In this document: in pieces, positions 7,058 to 15,152 of the stretch
How positions within the stretch are numbered: position 1 is the first letter of the stretch
Layout: every line of letters starts with the position of its first letter
Source of the DNA: Aphodomonas sp964553125
GTDB lineage: Bacteria > Bacillota > Clostridia > Christensenellales > Aristaeellaceae
Reading direction: 5' to 3'
DNA length: 21,989 nt
Assembly: GCA_964553125.1 (NCBI GenBank)
Contig: CAZKJW010000031.1
Span: forward strand, 1 to 21,989
Program-made: the position numbers and the translations under genes
The notes under the pieces: generated by a model
What the model saw: the letters and a program-made list of their open reading frames with translations, nothing else
Database searches by the model: none
What the model was told of the DNA's origin: nothing

Positions 7058-7750
7058 ATGAAAAAGAGTCTGACGAAACTTGTGGCGCTGCTGATGGCGC
7101 TGTGCTTGGTTCCTGCCCTTGCGTTCGGCGACGTTCTTTCCGACATGATGGATTCCGTCGGCCTTACGGACGCGCAGAAGCTGGAGCTGCGGGAAATTGC
7201 CGGCGAAGCCGCCGAAAAAATGACCGACGAAGAAATTCGCATGATTGTGGACGCTTACCTTGCCAGCACTCTTGAAAAGAGCGAGGGCGTGCTCGAAGAC
7301 GGCGTATACAGCATCGCCGGGCTTTCCTTCGCCGTTCCGCAGAACTGGCAGATCGCTGAAACGCAGGGCGCGGCGACGGTCGTGCTGACCGGAGAAGAAC
7401 ATCAGGGCGCTGCTCCCGTGATCAGCATCGCCGTGACGGCGGGGGAGCAGGCTGAGCTGGATACCGTGACAAAAGCGGACTGGGACGAACACTATGCCGC
7501 GTTCCTTCAGGATTTTGAATCGGACGAACTGGAAACGCTGACGTTCCATGGCGCAACGGCGCATAAGTACATTTTCCGCTGCACGCAAAACGGCGTTTCG
7601 ACGGCGACATATCAGCTGTATTTTAACCGCGAAGGTTTCGCATATCTCTTTGCGCTGACCACAGCGACAGAAACCGATGTGCAGACGGAAGCGCTCAGCG
7701 CATACAACGCGCTGCTTGCATCGCTGATGTTTGCGGAAAACGTGGGCTGA
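7058..7750 (+). CDS. Secreted protein of unknown function
   Basis: A 230-residue protein with a clear signal peptide (MKKSLTKL, hydrophobic core, cleavage near ALAFG-D, residues 1-24) and no lipobox. After a helical stretch (about 25-75: Asp/Glu-rich, with TDAQKLELREIAGEAAEK), residues 80-230 look like a mixed alpha/beta domain starting YSIAGLSFAVPQNWQI. That start resembles the PsbP/Mog1-like fold of small exported proteins, but this is only a likeness. AGGAGG (7045-7050) lies 7 bases before the ATG, and the gene starts 21 bases after the preceding one. It is the first of three consecutive exported proteins in this operon. Confidence 0.75.
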   Translation: MKKSLTKLVALLMALCLVPALAFGDVLSDMMDSVGLTDAQKLELREIAGEAAEKMTDEEIRMIVDAYLASTLEKSEGVLEDGVYSIAGLSFAVPQNWQIAETQGAATVVLTGEEHQGAAPVISIAVTAGEQAELDTVTKADWDEHYAAFLQDFESDELETLTFHGATAHKYIFRCTQNGVSTATYQLYFNREGFAYLFALTTATETDVQTEALSAYNALLASLMFAENVG

Positions 7751-7782
7751 ATTTTACAAAAGAACGCGCAGGGAGGTTAGGT

Positions 7783-9204
7783 TTGCGCAAGAGAATCCTG
7801 TGCTTGACGGTGGTATGCGCGATGCTTTTTCCCATGGCGGCTTATGCCGCTGCGGACGCGCCTACCCGAAGCGTTTGGTGCCGCGGGCTCAAGCGCCTGC
7901 AAAGCGCCGTAGATGCCGGACGCGAAATCGATTGGACCATCTCGCTCCGCCCGACGCAAATGGCGGGGCTGACGGAGGGCGCGCTGCTTCTCGCGCAGCA
8001 GCTGTCCTTTGAAGGCAGCACATACGCTGCCGAAAACGGCGGAGGCATGGATATCCGCCTTCTGTTTCTGGAGAAAGAAATTCTTTCCGTTTCCGCCGCA
8101 AGCGGCGCAGATTGGACTGCGCTCACGCTGGCCGATCAGACGCTGCTGACGCAACCGCAGAACGCCGCGCAAACTGCGGATGATTCGTCGCTCGGCGCGC
8201 TTGGCACGTTACTGCTTTGTTTCGACTATGCAAAAATCGGGCAGACGCCTTATCTGTCGCCGGCATATAACGCCGGCATGACGCTTTGGGGGCTTGCGTC
8301 GCCTTATTCGTCGGACACAAACCGGCTCAGCGTCGGTTCCGGCGCGACGAGCCATGCGCTTGTCTATGAAATCGACACGGATGGTCTGCGCGCAATTCTC
8401 AGCGGCTGTATTGCCGAATATGAAGACGAAACGCCGCTGCTTCCCGGTGTCAGCGAGGAAGCGCAGGATGATTTCTGGAGCAAGGCGCGCGATTACGCGC
8501 TTCATGCGGAAGTCTCCAGTCCCTTGAAGGCGAGCCTTGTCTTTGGCGAGGGCGATTTGCTTCGCTCGGCAAAGCTGTCCGGCACGATCCGCATGAACGG
8601 CAAATCCACGCCTTTGTCCTATACGTATTCGTGCAGCGTTTCAAGCACGCGCCTGACGCGCAAATACAGCCTGAGCTTTCAGCCTTCCGGCGGCGATACC
8701 GTTTCGCTTTCCGCAACCTATTTGACGAGCTGCTCCGGAAAAGGCGGCGCGCAGCGCCAGATTTCCATTCGCATGAGTGGAAAATATGACGGGCAGGCCT
8801 ATACTGTTTCGCTTGAAGAAAAGACGGTCAACAAATACGCGCTTGACGATGAACGCGTGCTTTACGAAACCCTGACGGGTGAAATTTCGGCGCAGGTGAA
8901 ATATGGCGGGCAGAAAATTGCAGCCATTTCGGGAACGCATGAGGGCGTTATTGCCACAAACAAAACGGATCTTGCACAGTTGGACGATACATTCTGCGGT
9001 TCGCTGCTTCTGAATGGCGAAACAGTTTTTGACGGCGAAGCCGCGATTTCCCTGCGCGCCGGGGCAAAGCGTGAAGCGCCAGCGATTCCGCTTGACGCGC
9101 AGAACGACGCAGCGGCATTGGCTACCATATGGGAAAACGCCGCGCAGAAGCTGATTTCGCTGCTGCCGGATGAGCTGCTGTATCGCATCAGCGTTTCGGA
9201 TTAA
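7783..9204 (+). CDS. Large secreted beta-rich protein, unknown function (TTG start)
   Basis: A 473-residue exported protein. The start is TTG 7783, supported by GGGAGG (7771-7776) 6 bases upstream and by the signal peptide that follows directly (RKRILCLTVVCAML, cleavage after AYA near residue 22). The mature part is rich in Ser, Thr, Gly and alternating hydrophobic residues. From about 240 on it shows repeated beta-strand segments such as KLSGTIRMNGKSTPLSY and RQISIRMSGKYDGQAYTVSL. It ends with a helical piece (AALATIWENAAQKLISLL). The next gene has a similar plan, so the two may be distant paralogues. I recognise no known family. The stop codon is immediately followed by the ribosome site of the next gene. 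Confidence 0.72.
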   Translation: MRKRILCLTVVCAMLFPMAAYAAADAPTRSVWCRGLKRLQSAVDAGREIDWTISLRPTQMAGLTEGALLLAQQLSFEGSTYAAENGGGMDIRLLFLEKEILSVSAASGADWTALTLADQTLLTQPQNAAQTADDSSLGALGTLLLCFDYAKIGQTPYLSPAYNAGMTLWGLASPYSSDTNRLSVGSGATSHALVYEIDTDGLRAILSGCIAEYEDETPLLPGVSEEAQDDFWSKARDYALHAEVSSPLKASLVFGEGDLLRSAKLSGTIRMNGKSTPLSYTYSCSVSSTRLTRKYSLSFQPSGGDTVSLSATYLTSCSGKGGAQRQISIRMSGKYDGQAYTVSLEEKTVNKYALDDERVLYETLTGEISAQVKYGGQKIAAISGTHEGVIATNKTDLAQLDDTFCGSLLLNGETVFDGEAAISLRAGAKREAPAIPLDAQNDAAALATIWENAAQKLISLLPDELLYRISVSD

Positions 9205-9215
9205 AGGAGGATCGT

Positions 9216-10457
9216 ATGCGAAAAAACAAATCGTGGCGATATCTCGCAGTGATGCTTCTGCTGCTTGCGCTCGCCATATGGGGAACGCGCGAAGGAATGG
9301 CCGAAGGGCTGGCGCGTACTGCAGAGGAAGCGGCGCTTTCAGGCGGGCTTCAGCTGAAAACAGTCGTAACTTTTGAAGATGCGTCCTTCCCGGATTCCGA
9401 CGGCGTTCTGAAAAGCATTTTGAAGAACTCAAAGCTGGTGTTTCTGCGCGAGCACCCGGACGATGCGTGCCGGCTGCTGAGCGCAGACTGGCAGCTGCAG
9501 GATGCTTCCGTGCTGGACTGGACCGGGATGCTGGCAGACGGCAGCCTGCTGGAGCAGTCCAATCTGTTTTTTGGCAGCACAATCCGCACTGCCGCGCCGC
9601 AGAGCAATCTGTCGGCCGTTTGGAGCGACTGGAAAGCGTCCGCGCTGACGGAAACGCGGGAACCGCTGGCTGATATGACTGCGCGCATTATTGTGCTGAC
9701 GCAGCCGGAGACGGTGGGACTTGTATCCGCGCTTTGCGCGGAATTGACCGAAAATGACGCGCTCTGGCAGCAGGAATCGCTGCTGCTTGCGTCGGAAGGC
9801 GGCGAAGCCGCGCTGGAGACGTTCAGCGCGCTGCGAGCGAAAATCGCCGCGTTTCCCGCGCGCGTTGACGAAGCGCTTGGCGCGGACGACGCGCTGATCT
9901 GGTGCGTGGATGAGGATGCGCAGGGGAACGTGTTGCTTCGGCAAATGGACGTATCGTCGCAAGCGGGTTCGTTTCACGCAGAATGGACGCTCACTGAGGA
10001 TGGGCGATTGTCGTTCCTGAATGGCGAGGGTGTTCTTTCCGGAAAGCCGCTGTTCATAACGGCGCAAATCGATTACAACGCCATGAGCGGCGGCACGCGC
10101 GAAGATATTTCCGGCGGGATTGACGTGCGTTACGGCGATGATGCGCTTTCTCTCGCATGGAGCGATTCCGCAAGCGGCGCAATGAAAAACTATACGCGCA
10201 AAACGACGCTGACCGTGCAGGTCACGCGCGGTGGCGCGGAAGTCGCGTCTGTTTCCTTGCAGGCAAAAACAACCGCTGCAAAGGAAAGCGCGCGCATTGA
10301 TACAGCGGAAGGAATCATTGATTGGGATGCGCTGGACAGCGCCGGGAAGCAGGCGCAATTTGAGCGAATGCAGCAGGGCGTGGTGCAGGCCGTCTTTACA
10401 ATTCTCGGCAGAATGCCAAAGGACGCTGCAGCGGTGCTGCTTGAAAAAATAAACTGA
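9216..10457 (+). CDS. Membrane-anchored or secreted protein, probable paralogue of the preceding gene
   Basis: A 413-residue protein. The N-terminus (MRKNKSWRYL, then a hydrophobic run of about 15 residues to AIWGTREG) is an uncleaved anchor or a signal peptide without a clear cleavage site. Residues 33-250 are mixed; from about 250 the chain is beta-rich (SFHAEWTLTEDG, SGGIDVRYGDDALSLAWS, RKTTLTVQVTRGG). It ends in an amphipathic helix (KQAQFERMQQGVVQAVFTIL), like the upstream neighbour. AAAGGAGG (9203-9210) precedes the ATG by 5 bases. It is the last gene of the five-gene operon and is followed by a strong terminator. No family is recognised; paralogy to the neighbour is inferred from layout rather than from alignment. 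Confidence 0.72.
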   Translation: MRKNKSWRYLAVMLLLLALAIWGTREGMAEGLARTAEEAALSGGLQLKTVVTFEDASFPDSDGVLKSILKNSKLVFLREHPDDACRLLSADWQLQDASVLDWTGMLADGSLLEQSNLFFGSTIRTAAPQSNLSAVWSDWKASALTETREPLADMTARIIVLTQPETVGLVSALCAELTENDALWQQESLLLASEGGEAALETFSALRAKIAAFPARVDEALGADDALIWCVDEDAQGNVLLRQMDVSSQAGSFHAEWTLTEDGRLSFLNGEGVLSGKPLFITAQIDYNAMSGGTREDISGGIDVRYGDDALSLAWSDSASGAMKNYTRKTTLTVQVTRGGAEVASVSLQAKTTAAKESARIDTAEGIIDWDALDSAGKQAQFERMQQGVVQAVFTILGRMPKDAAAVLLEKIN

Positions 10458-10493
10458 AATTTGGATTTTGCAAAAAAAGCAGCATGAAGATGT

Positions 10494-10528
10494 AAAACCT
10501 CCCGAACCGATCGGTTCGGGAGGTTTTT
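10494..10528. terminator. Bidirectional terminator between convergent genes
   Basis: A perfect 34-base palindrome (10494-10527): four A, CCTCCCGAACC, GATC loop, GGTTCGGGAGG, then T-run. It has A and T tails on both sides, so it can end both the plus-strand operon and the minus-strand thrS transcript. Confidence 0.93.
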
Positions 10529-10548
10529 CTGCATCGGAAAAGCTGCAA

Positions 10549-12420
10549 TTACAGCGACTTGGTTTCGACTTCTTCCTTGAGTTTCGCCATAAAGTCTTCG
10601 AACTTCATGGTGCCCAGATCGCCCTTGCGGCTGCGGACGGCAACCTCGCCGTTTTCCACTTCCTTGTCGCCGAGAACGATCATGTAAGGAGTCTTCTGCA
10701 TCTGCGCCTCGCGGATCTTGAAGCCGATCTTCTCGTTGCGCAGATCCATTTCCGGGCGGAAGCCCGCCTTATCAAGAAGCGCGTTGATTTCCTTCGCACG
10801 CTCGTCGCAGCGGCTGGTGATGGTGAGAATCTTTACCTGCACGGGAGAGAGCCACGTCGGGAATGCGCCGGCGAAGTGCTCGATCAGGATGCCGATGAAG
10901 CGCTCGATAGAGCCGAACACCACGCGATGAATCATCACCGGACGATGCTTTTCGCCGTCCGCGCCGGTGTAGGTGAGATCGAAGCGCTCGGGCAGGTTCA
11001 TGTCCAGCTGAATCGTGCCGCACTGCCATGTGCGTCCCAGACAATCCTGAAGGTGGAAGTCGATCTTCGGGCCGTAGAACGCGCCGTCGCCCTCGTTGAT
11101 TTTGTATTCCACGCCCAGATCATCGAGCGCGCCCTTCAGGCCCTCGGTCGCCATGGCCCACTGCTCGTCCGTGCCGATCGAATCCGCCGGGCGGGTCGAA
11201 AGCTCGACCGTGTAGGGGAATCCAAACACGCCGTAGACCTTGTTGATCAGCTGGTAGACGCCCTTGATTTCATCGCGAATCTGATCGGGGCGCATGAAGA
11301 TATGCGCGTCATCCTGCGTGAAGCAGCGCACACGCATCAGACCGTGCAGCTGGCCGCTCTTTTCATGGCGGTGCACCAGACCCAGCTCGCCGCTGCGGAT
11401 CGGCAGATCGCGATAGCTCCACGGCTTGCGCTTATAAACCAGCATGCCGCCGGGGCAGTTCATGGGCTTGACGGCGTAATCCTGCTCGTCAATGCTCGTG
11501 GTGTACATATTCTCTTTGTAGTGATCCCAGTGACCGGAACGCAGCCAGAGATCGCGGTTGAGAATCATCGGGGTCTTGATTTCTTCATAGCCCGCTTCGC
11601 GGTGAAGCTGGCGCCAATAATCCTCAAGGATGTTGCGCAGCACCATGCCCTTGGGCAGGAAGAAGGGGAAGCCGGGGCCTTCGTCCGTCAGCATGAACAG
11701 ATCCAGCTCGCGGCCGATCTTGCGATGGTCGCGCTTCTTCGCTTCTTCAATGCGGGCAAGGTATTCATCCAGCTCGTCCTTGGACGGGAAGCACGTGCCG
11801 TAAATGCGCTGAAGCATCTTGTTTTTTTCGTCGCCGCGCCAATACGCGCCGGCAACCTGCGTCAGCTTGACAGCCTTAATTTTGCCCGTCGAGGCAAGAT
11901 GCGGGCCTGCGCACAGATCTGTGAAATCGCCGTTGGTGTAGAAGGAAATCACGGCGTCCTCCGGCAGATCGTTGATCAGCTCCACCTTGTAAGGCTCGTT
12001 GCGATCCTGCATCAGTTTGAGCGCCTCGTTGCGCGGCAGTTCAAAGCGCTCCACGCGCTCGTTCTTTTTGATGAGGTGCTGCATCTCTTTTTCAAGAGCC
12101 TTGAGGTCTTCCGCGGTGAACGGTTCGTCGCTGTCCACGTCGTAGTAGAAGCCGTCGGCGATTGCCGGGCCGATTGCGTATTTGGTGCCGGGGCGCACGT
12201 GCGCAATCGCTTCAGCCAGCACGTGAGACGCGGTGTGGCGGAATGCCTTGCGGCCGTCCTCATCGGCGAAGGTGAGAACCTCAACCTTGTCGCCCTCGTT
12301 CAGCGGCTGCCAGAGTTCCTTGACTTCGCCGTTGACGCGCACAACGAGCGCTTCTTTTTTCAGACCGGCCTGCTCCGCTACGTCAAACCCCTTCATTCCT
12401 TCTTTGGCGATGATTTCCAT
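10549..12420 (-). CDS. thrS: Threonine--tRNA ligase
   Basis: Charges tRNA-Thr with threonine in the cytoplasm (class II synthetase). The protein has 623 residues from ATG 12420, with all domains of the full-length bacterial enzyme: a TGS domain (1-58, MEIIAKEG...), the editing-domain signature HTASHVLAEAI (62-72) with DLCAGPH, then the catalytic core with the zinc cysteine in MNCPGG, motif 2 with LVHRHEKSG, motif 3 with GSIERF, and the C-terminal anticodon-binding domain (PVQVKILTITSRCDERAKEI). The start is set by GGAGG 6 bases upstream; an open frame continues upstream to 12522, but that part is the T-box leader. Expression is controlled by that leader. The convergent operon shares its terminator. 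Confidence 0.98.
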   Translation of the reverse strand: MEIIAKEGMKGFDVAEQAGLKKEALVVRVNGEVKELWQPLNEGDKVEVLTFADEDGRKAFRHTASHVLAEAIAHVRPGTKYAIGPAIADGFYYDVDSDEPFTAEDLKALEKEMQHLIKKNERVERFELPRNEALKLMQDRNEPYKVELINDLPEDAVISFYTNGDFTDLCAGPHLASTGKIKAVKLTQVAGAYWRGDEKNKMLQRIYGTCFPSKDELDEYLARIEEAKKRDHRKIGRELDLFMLTDEGPGFPFFLPKGMVLRNILEDYWRQLHREAGYEEIKTPMILNRDLWLRSGHWDHYKENMYTTSIDEQDYAVKPMNCPGGMLVYKRKPWSYRDLPIRSGELGLVHRHEKSGQLHGLMRVRCFTQDDAHIFMRPDQIRDEIKGVYQLINKVYGVFGFPYTVELSTRPADSIGTDEQWAMATEGLKGALDDLGVEYKINEGDGAFYGPKIDFHLQDCLGRTWQCGTIQLDMNLPERFDLTYTGADGEKHRPVMIHRVVFGSIERFIGILIEHFAGAFPTWLSPVQVKILTITSRCDERAKEINALLDKAGFRPEMDLRNEKIGFKIREAQMQKTPYMIVLGDKEVENGEVAVRSRKGDLGTMKFEDFMAKLKEEVETKSL

Positions 12421-12443
12421 TTTTCTTCCTCCTTCAAAGGTGC

Positions 12444-12472
12444 AAAAAGCCCGTCCCCTCGCGGGGACGGGC
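12444..12472 (-). terminator. Regulated terminator of the thrS T-box
   Basis: On the minus strand GCCCGTCCCC, loop GCGA, GGGGACGGGC, then TTTTT. A 10-bp perfect stem in competition with the T-box antiterminator. Confidence 0.92.
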
Positions 12473-12657
12473 GCTATGCCGTGGTTCCACCCTGCTTTAT
12501 CTGTCAAAGACAGACCTTGCATACGCCGTAACGCTGCGCTGCGCCTTCATTCGGGAGGCGGTTTTCATCCGGCACGGCACGCGCGGCTTTCAGCATTTGC
12601 CGCGCTCTCTGGGGAGCCGTTTGAGGGATTACTCTTCTCCGTCATTACAAAGGGATA
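12444..12657 (-). promoter_or_regulatory. Threonine T-box leader of thrS
   Basis: A tRNA-sensing leader that lets transcription proceed when uncharged tRNA-Thr accumulates. On the minus strand: AGAAGAGTA near the start of stem I, AGAGAG in the Stem I region, a GCTGAAAGCC hairpin, then ATGAAAACCGCC holding the probable specifier ACC (12560-12562), which is a threonine codon. Close to the 3' end comes the invariant T-box AGGGTGGAACCACGG (12479-12493), which pairs with the tRNA acceptor end, followed by a terminator. The specifier assignment is inferred from its position and from the gene it controls. Confidence 0.95.
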
Positions 12658-12662
12658 GTCGA

Positions 12663-12691
12663 ATCATACAGCCAAACGCGCAGAATGTCAA
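12663..12691 (-). promoter_or_regulatory. Sigma-A promoter of thrS
   Basis: On the minus strand TTGACA (12686-12691), 17 bases, TATGAT (12663-12668). It places the transcript start near 12656, just ahead of the T-box. Confidence 0.88.
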
Positions 12692-12695
12692 GATA

Positions 12696-12716
12696 TTTCG
12701 GCGCAGTGCGCCGAAA
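12696..12716. repeat. Hairpin between the SH3b gene and the thrS promoter
   Basis: TTTCGGCGC (12696-12704), loop AGT, GCGCCGAAA (12708-12716), a perfect 9-bp stem. Downstream of the SH3b gene it would be a 3'-end hairpin, but on the minus strand no clean T-run follows it (ATATCTTG), so it is at best a weak terminator. It ends 5 bases from the thrS -35 box. Confidence 0.6.
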
Positions 12717-12731
12717 AAATCCGCGCTGCGT

Positions 12732-15029
12732 TTACTGGCCGTTATTTTGCTGCGATTGCAGCAAAAGGATCTGTTCAATGCTCATCGAATCCGGGGACTG
12801 ATTCTGGAGCTGCTCCTGCTGAATCTGCTGAAAGAGCAACTGATTCACTTCGGACGAGGTGGTCTGCTGTTGCTGCTGTTGCAGAATCCAGTCGGCAATC
12901 TGGTCGGTTGTGGGGGAGGACGCGCTCTGCCCGCCGTTCACCGTCGCACCCTGACCGATTGCGGGAGCGCCAGACGACGTGCCGCCCGTGCTTCCGCTGC
13001 CCGAAGCCGTATACAGTGCAAGATCAGCCTCGCGAACCCATGCAGTGATTGCGCCATACTGAATCTGGAGCCAGACGGTTTTGTCCGCCGTAACGGCGCG
13101 CTGGCGGACGTATACCTGCTCGTCCTTGGCAATGGAGCCGGAAGTCTGCGGCGAGGTGTCGCCGGCATTTGCATAGAGGCGCAGCTGGGAGTTGCCGTAT
13201 TTGACGTACGCGGTGTAGTTGGCGGAAGTGACCGTCGTGCCGGTTTGACCGCCGGAAGCGCCCGTCAGGCTCAGCGTGCTGGTGGGCATATAGCCGCTCA
13301 TGCCGCCGTAGCTGACGCTGCACCAGATTGTTCCATAGGTGCGGATTGTGACAGTCGCGCCTGCGGGAATGGTTGCGACCGCGGCGGACGCGTTGTCAGG
13401 CTGCTGGCGAAGCGTCTGGCTGTTGTTGGCGCGCGCCGAGGTGTTGTCGAGCGCGCTGTTCGCGCTGCCCATCCCCGCGCCGCTGCTCTGGCTTCCGGAG
13501 CCGCTCGTGTTCGTGGAGGAAAGATAGCTCGCCATGACATAGCCCGTCAGGCCGTTTGCCGAAACGCGCGCCCAGCTGCCGGACTGCGAGAGGATGGTGA
13601 CGGTTGTGCCGCGCGCCAGCTGCGCAATCACGCGCCCGCCGGCCGTGTCGCGCATGTTCAGCGAGCCGCTGGACGTGTTGACGTACGCGGTCGTCCCGCC
13701 GCCTGCCTGCGTGCCGTTCGCATCCACGTCGGCGCCGCTTTCGGTGCGCAGGGCGATGTCGGTCGAACGAACCCAGCCGGATATGGAGCCGGACTGGATT
13801 TGCAGCCAGCTCTGATTGTCGTCCGTTGCCGCGCGCTGAATGACGTATACGCGCGCGCCTGCGGCAAGGCTTGCAATCTGCTTCGCATTTTCGGTGCTCT
13901 GACCCGGTTCGGAATAGACGCGCAGCGCGTTGTAGGCGTATTTGGCGTAGGCGGTATAGTTGCCGGGGAAATAACCGGTCACTTTGGGCTGCGCAGTGGC
14001 CGTCTGGCTGGTGATTTTCAGCACGGCAGTCGGAAGATAGCCGGTGTAGCCGCCAAAGGAAACAAAGCTCCATTCAAGGCCGTAAGACTGAATCGTAACC
14101 TGTGCGTTAGTTCCGATATCGGTAATCGTTCCTGCAGAATAGCTCGGCTGCATACGAAGCGGCTGTCCGCCGGTCAGCACGGCGATTTTGCCGTTGTTCG
14201 GGCTATTGGAAGTGACAGGGGCCTGCGAGCCGGGCAAAGTGGTAGAAAGATAGCTGGATTTCACATAGCCGGTCGCGCCGTTGGCGGCAATGCGCGACCA
14301 TGTTCCGGTCTGCGAAAGGACGGTTACGGCTGTTCCGCGCGCAAGGCGCGCAATGATCCGCCCGCCTGCCGTCTCGCGCATGTTCAGGGAACCGCTTGCC
14401 GTATTGACATACGCGGTGGACGACGTAGATGTAGTGGAACCGGTTCCGGAAGTTGTGCCGGACGGCGTGGACGAGGTGCTGCTTTGATTGACGCGCAGAT
14501 ACGTTCCAAGCACATAGCCCTGCTTGCCGTTATAGGAAACGCGATACCAGTCGTTGACCTTTTCCTGAATCGTCACGCTTGCGCCGTTGGGCAGCCTGCG
14601 GACAACGCCGCCCTGATAGTCCGGCGTGCTGCGCATGTTCAGGGAACCGCCGCTTGTGGCGACATAGGCGGACGCGCCCAGCATCGTCTGCGAAGAATCG
14701 GCGGGGGTGTTGTTTGTCGGCGGGACGCTCTGCGAAGGGGCGGATGTTCCGCTGGAGCGCAGATAACTCGCGCTGACATAGCCCGTCGTTCCGCCCGCGG
14801 TGACATAATACCAATCACCCACGCGGGAAACGACGGTCACAGCCGAGCCGTTTGACAAGCGCTTGATGATCGGATACGAGGACGATGCGCCGCTGCGCAT
14901 GTTCAGCTTGCCGGAACTCGTCGTCACAATGGCCTGCGAACCGTTGGCGAGGCTTGTATCCGCCAGCGCAGCGGGAATCAGGGAAGCCAGCAGTACCATA
15001 GCGAGCAGCATGGAAACCAACCTTTTCAT
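12732..15029 (-). CDS. Secreted protein with eight bacterial SH3 (SH3b) domains and a Gln-rich tail
   Basis: A 765-residue exported protein. The signal peptide is residues 1-23 (MKRLVSMLL..., cleavage after ALA). Eight SH3b domains follow, at about 32-91, 119-180, 206-262, 280-340, 357-428, 447-504, 530-588 and 604-672, joined by Ser/Thr/Gly linkers. Typical SH3b signatures recur: [ST]LNMR, a central VTV or VTI strand, and GYV..SYL at the end of each. Such domains usually bind peptidoglycan or other cell-wall polymers. Domains 3-5 and 6-8 are two copies of one three-domain unit. The tail (about 714-765) is rich in Gln with a QQQQQQ run. No catalytic domain is visible, so it may be a wall-binding or sensing protein. 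GGAAGAGGTG precedes the ATG at 15029. It is divergent from an ECF sigma gene and shares a promoter motif with it. Confidence 0.9.
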   Translation of the reverse strand: MKRLVSMLLAMVLLASLIPAALADTSLANGSQAIVTTSSGKLNMRSGASSSYPIIKRLSNGSAVTVVSRVGDWYYVTAGGTTGYVSASYLRSSGTSAPSQSVPPTNNTPADSSQTMLGASAYVATSGGSLNMRSTPDYQGGVVRRLPNGASVTIQEKVNDWYRVSYNGKQGYVLGTYLRVNQSSTSSTPSGTTSGTGSTTSTSSTAYVNTASGSLNMRETAGGRIIARLARGTAVTVLSQTGTWSRIAANGATGYVKSSYLSTTLPGSQAPVTSNSPNNGKIAVLTGGQPLRMQPSYSAGTITDIGTNAQVTIQSYGLEWSFVSFGGYTGYLPTAVLKITSQTATAQPKVTGYFPGNYTAYAKYAYNALRVYSEPGQSTENAKQIASLAAGARVYVIQRAATDDNQSWLQIQSGSISGWVRSTDIALRTESGADVDANGTQAGGGTTAYVNTSSGSLNMRDTAGGRVIAQLARGTTVTILSQSGSWARVSANGLTGYVMASYLSSTNTSGSGSQSSGAGMGSANSALDNTSARANNSQTLRQQPDNASAAVATIPAGATVTIRTYGTIWCSVSYGGMSGYMPTSTLSLTGASGGQTGTTVTSANYTAYVKYGNSQLRLYANAGDTSPQTSGSIAKDEQVYVRQRAVTADKTVWLQIQYGAITAWVREADLALYTASGSGSTGGTSSGAPAIGQGATVNGGQSASSPTTDQIADWILQQQQQQTTSSEVNQLLFQQIQQEQLQNQSPDSMSIEQILLLQSQQNNGQ
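13014..14414 (-). repeat. Internal duplication of a three-SH3b-domain unit
   Basis: Unit A (residues 206-428, bases 13746-14414) and unit B (residues 447-672, bases 13014-13691) have the same order of three different SH3b types. First an AYVNT.SGSLNMR domain, then one with [KQ]..LR.QP and TI.[ST]YG..W, then a longer one starting NYTAY.KY...LR.Y and containing Q[RQ]A.T.D...WLQIQ.G.I..WVR. Matching domains resemble each other more than their neighbours, so the unit duplicated as a block. Confidence 0.85.
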
Positions 15030-15085
15030 CGTTACACCTCTTCCATAATTTTGTAAGGAAATTCAAAGAAATGTAATATCTGTAA

Positions 15086-15115
15086 ATAAGACGTAGCAAA
15101 CGTCCAAAATGATCA
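15086..15115 (-). promoter_or_regulatory. Candidate ECF-type promoter of the SH3b gene
   Basis: On the minus strand TGATC (15111-15115), 17 bases, CGTCTTAT (15086-15093); ATTTTGG follows the first box directly. The same arrangement occurs in the opposite direction ahead of the ECF sigma gene. The ATG follows 56 bases later. Confidence 0.55.
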
Positions 15116-15152
15116 CTGTTTTTGAAATTTTTTTGAAAAATTTTTTGAGGCA

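Noticed and set aside
10468..12531. 687-codon open frame on the plus strand
   Set aside because: It is exactly opposite thrS, which has all synthetase motifs. The frame is open only because of GC-rich codon use; its product resembles no protein.
12696..12716. Classical terminator after the SH3b gene
   Set aside because: The stem is perfect but no T-run follows on the minus strand, so I list it only as a hairpin.
12705..12860. CRISPR array or tandem DNA repeat in the SH3b gene
   Set aside because: The CAG/CTG-rich run encodes the Gln tail, and the domain repeats are diverged protein repeats without spacers; no CRISPR structure is seen.
12597..14855. 752-codon open frame on the plus strand
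   Set aside because: It is the antisense of the repetitive SH3b gene. Its Gly/Ala/Arg-rich repeats mirror the SH3b repeats, and it has no plausible ribosome site.
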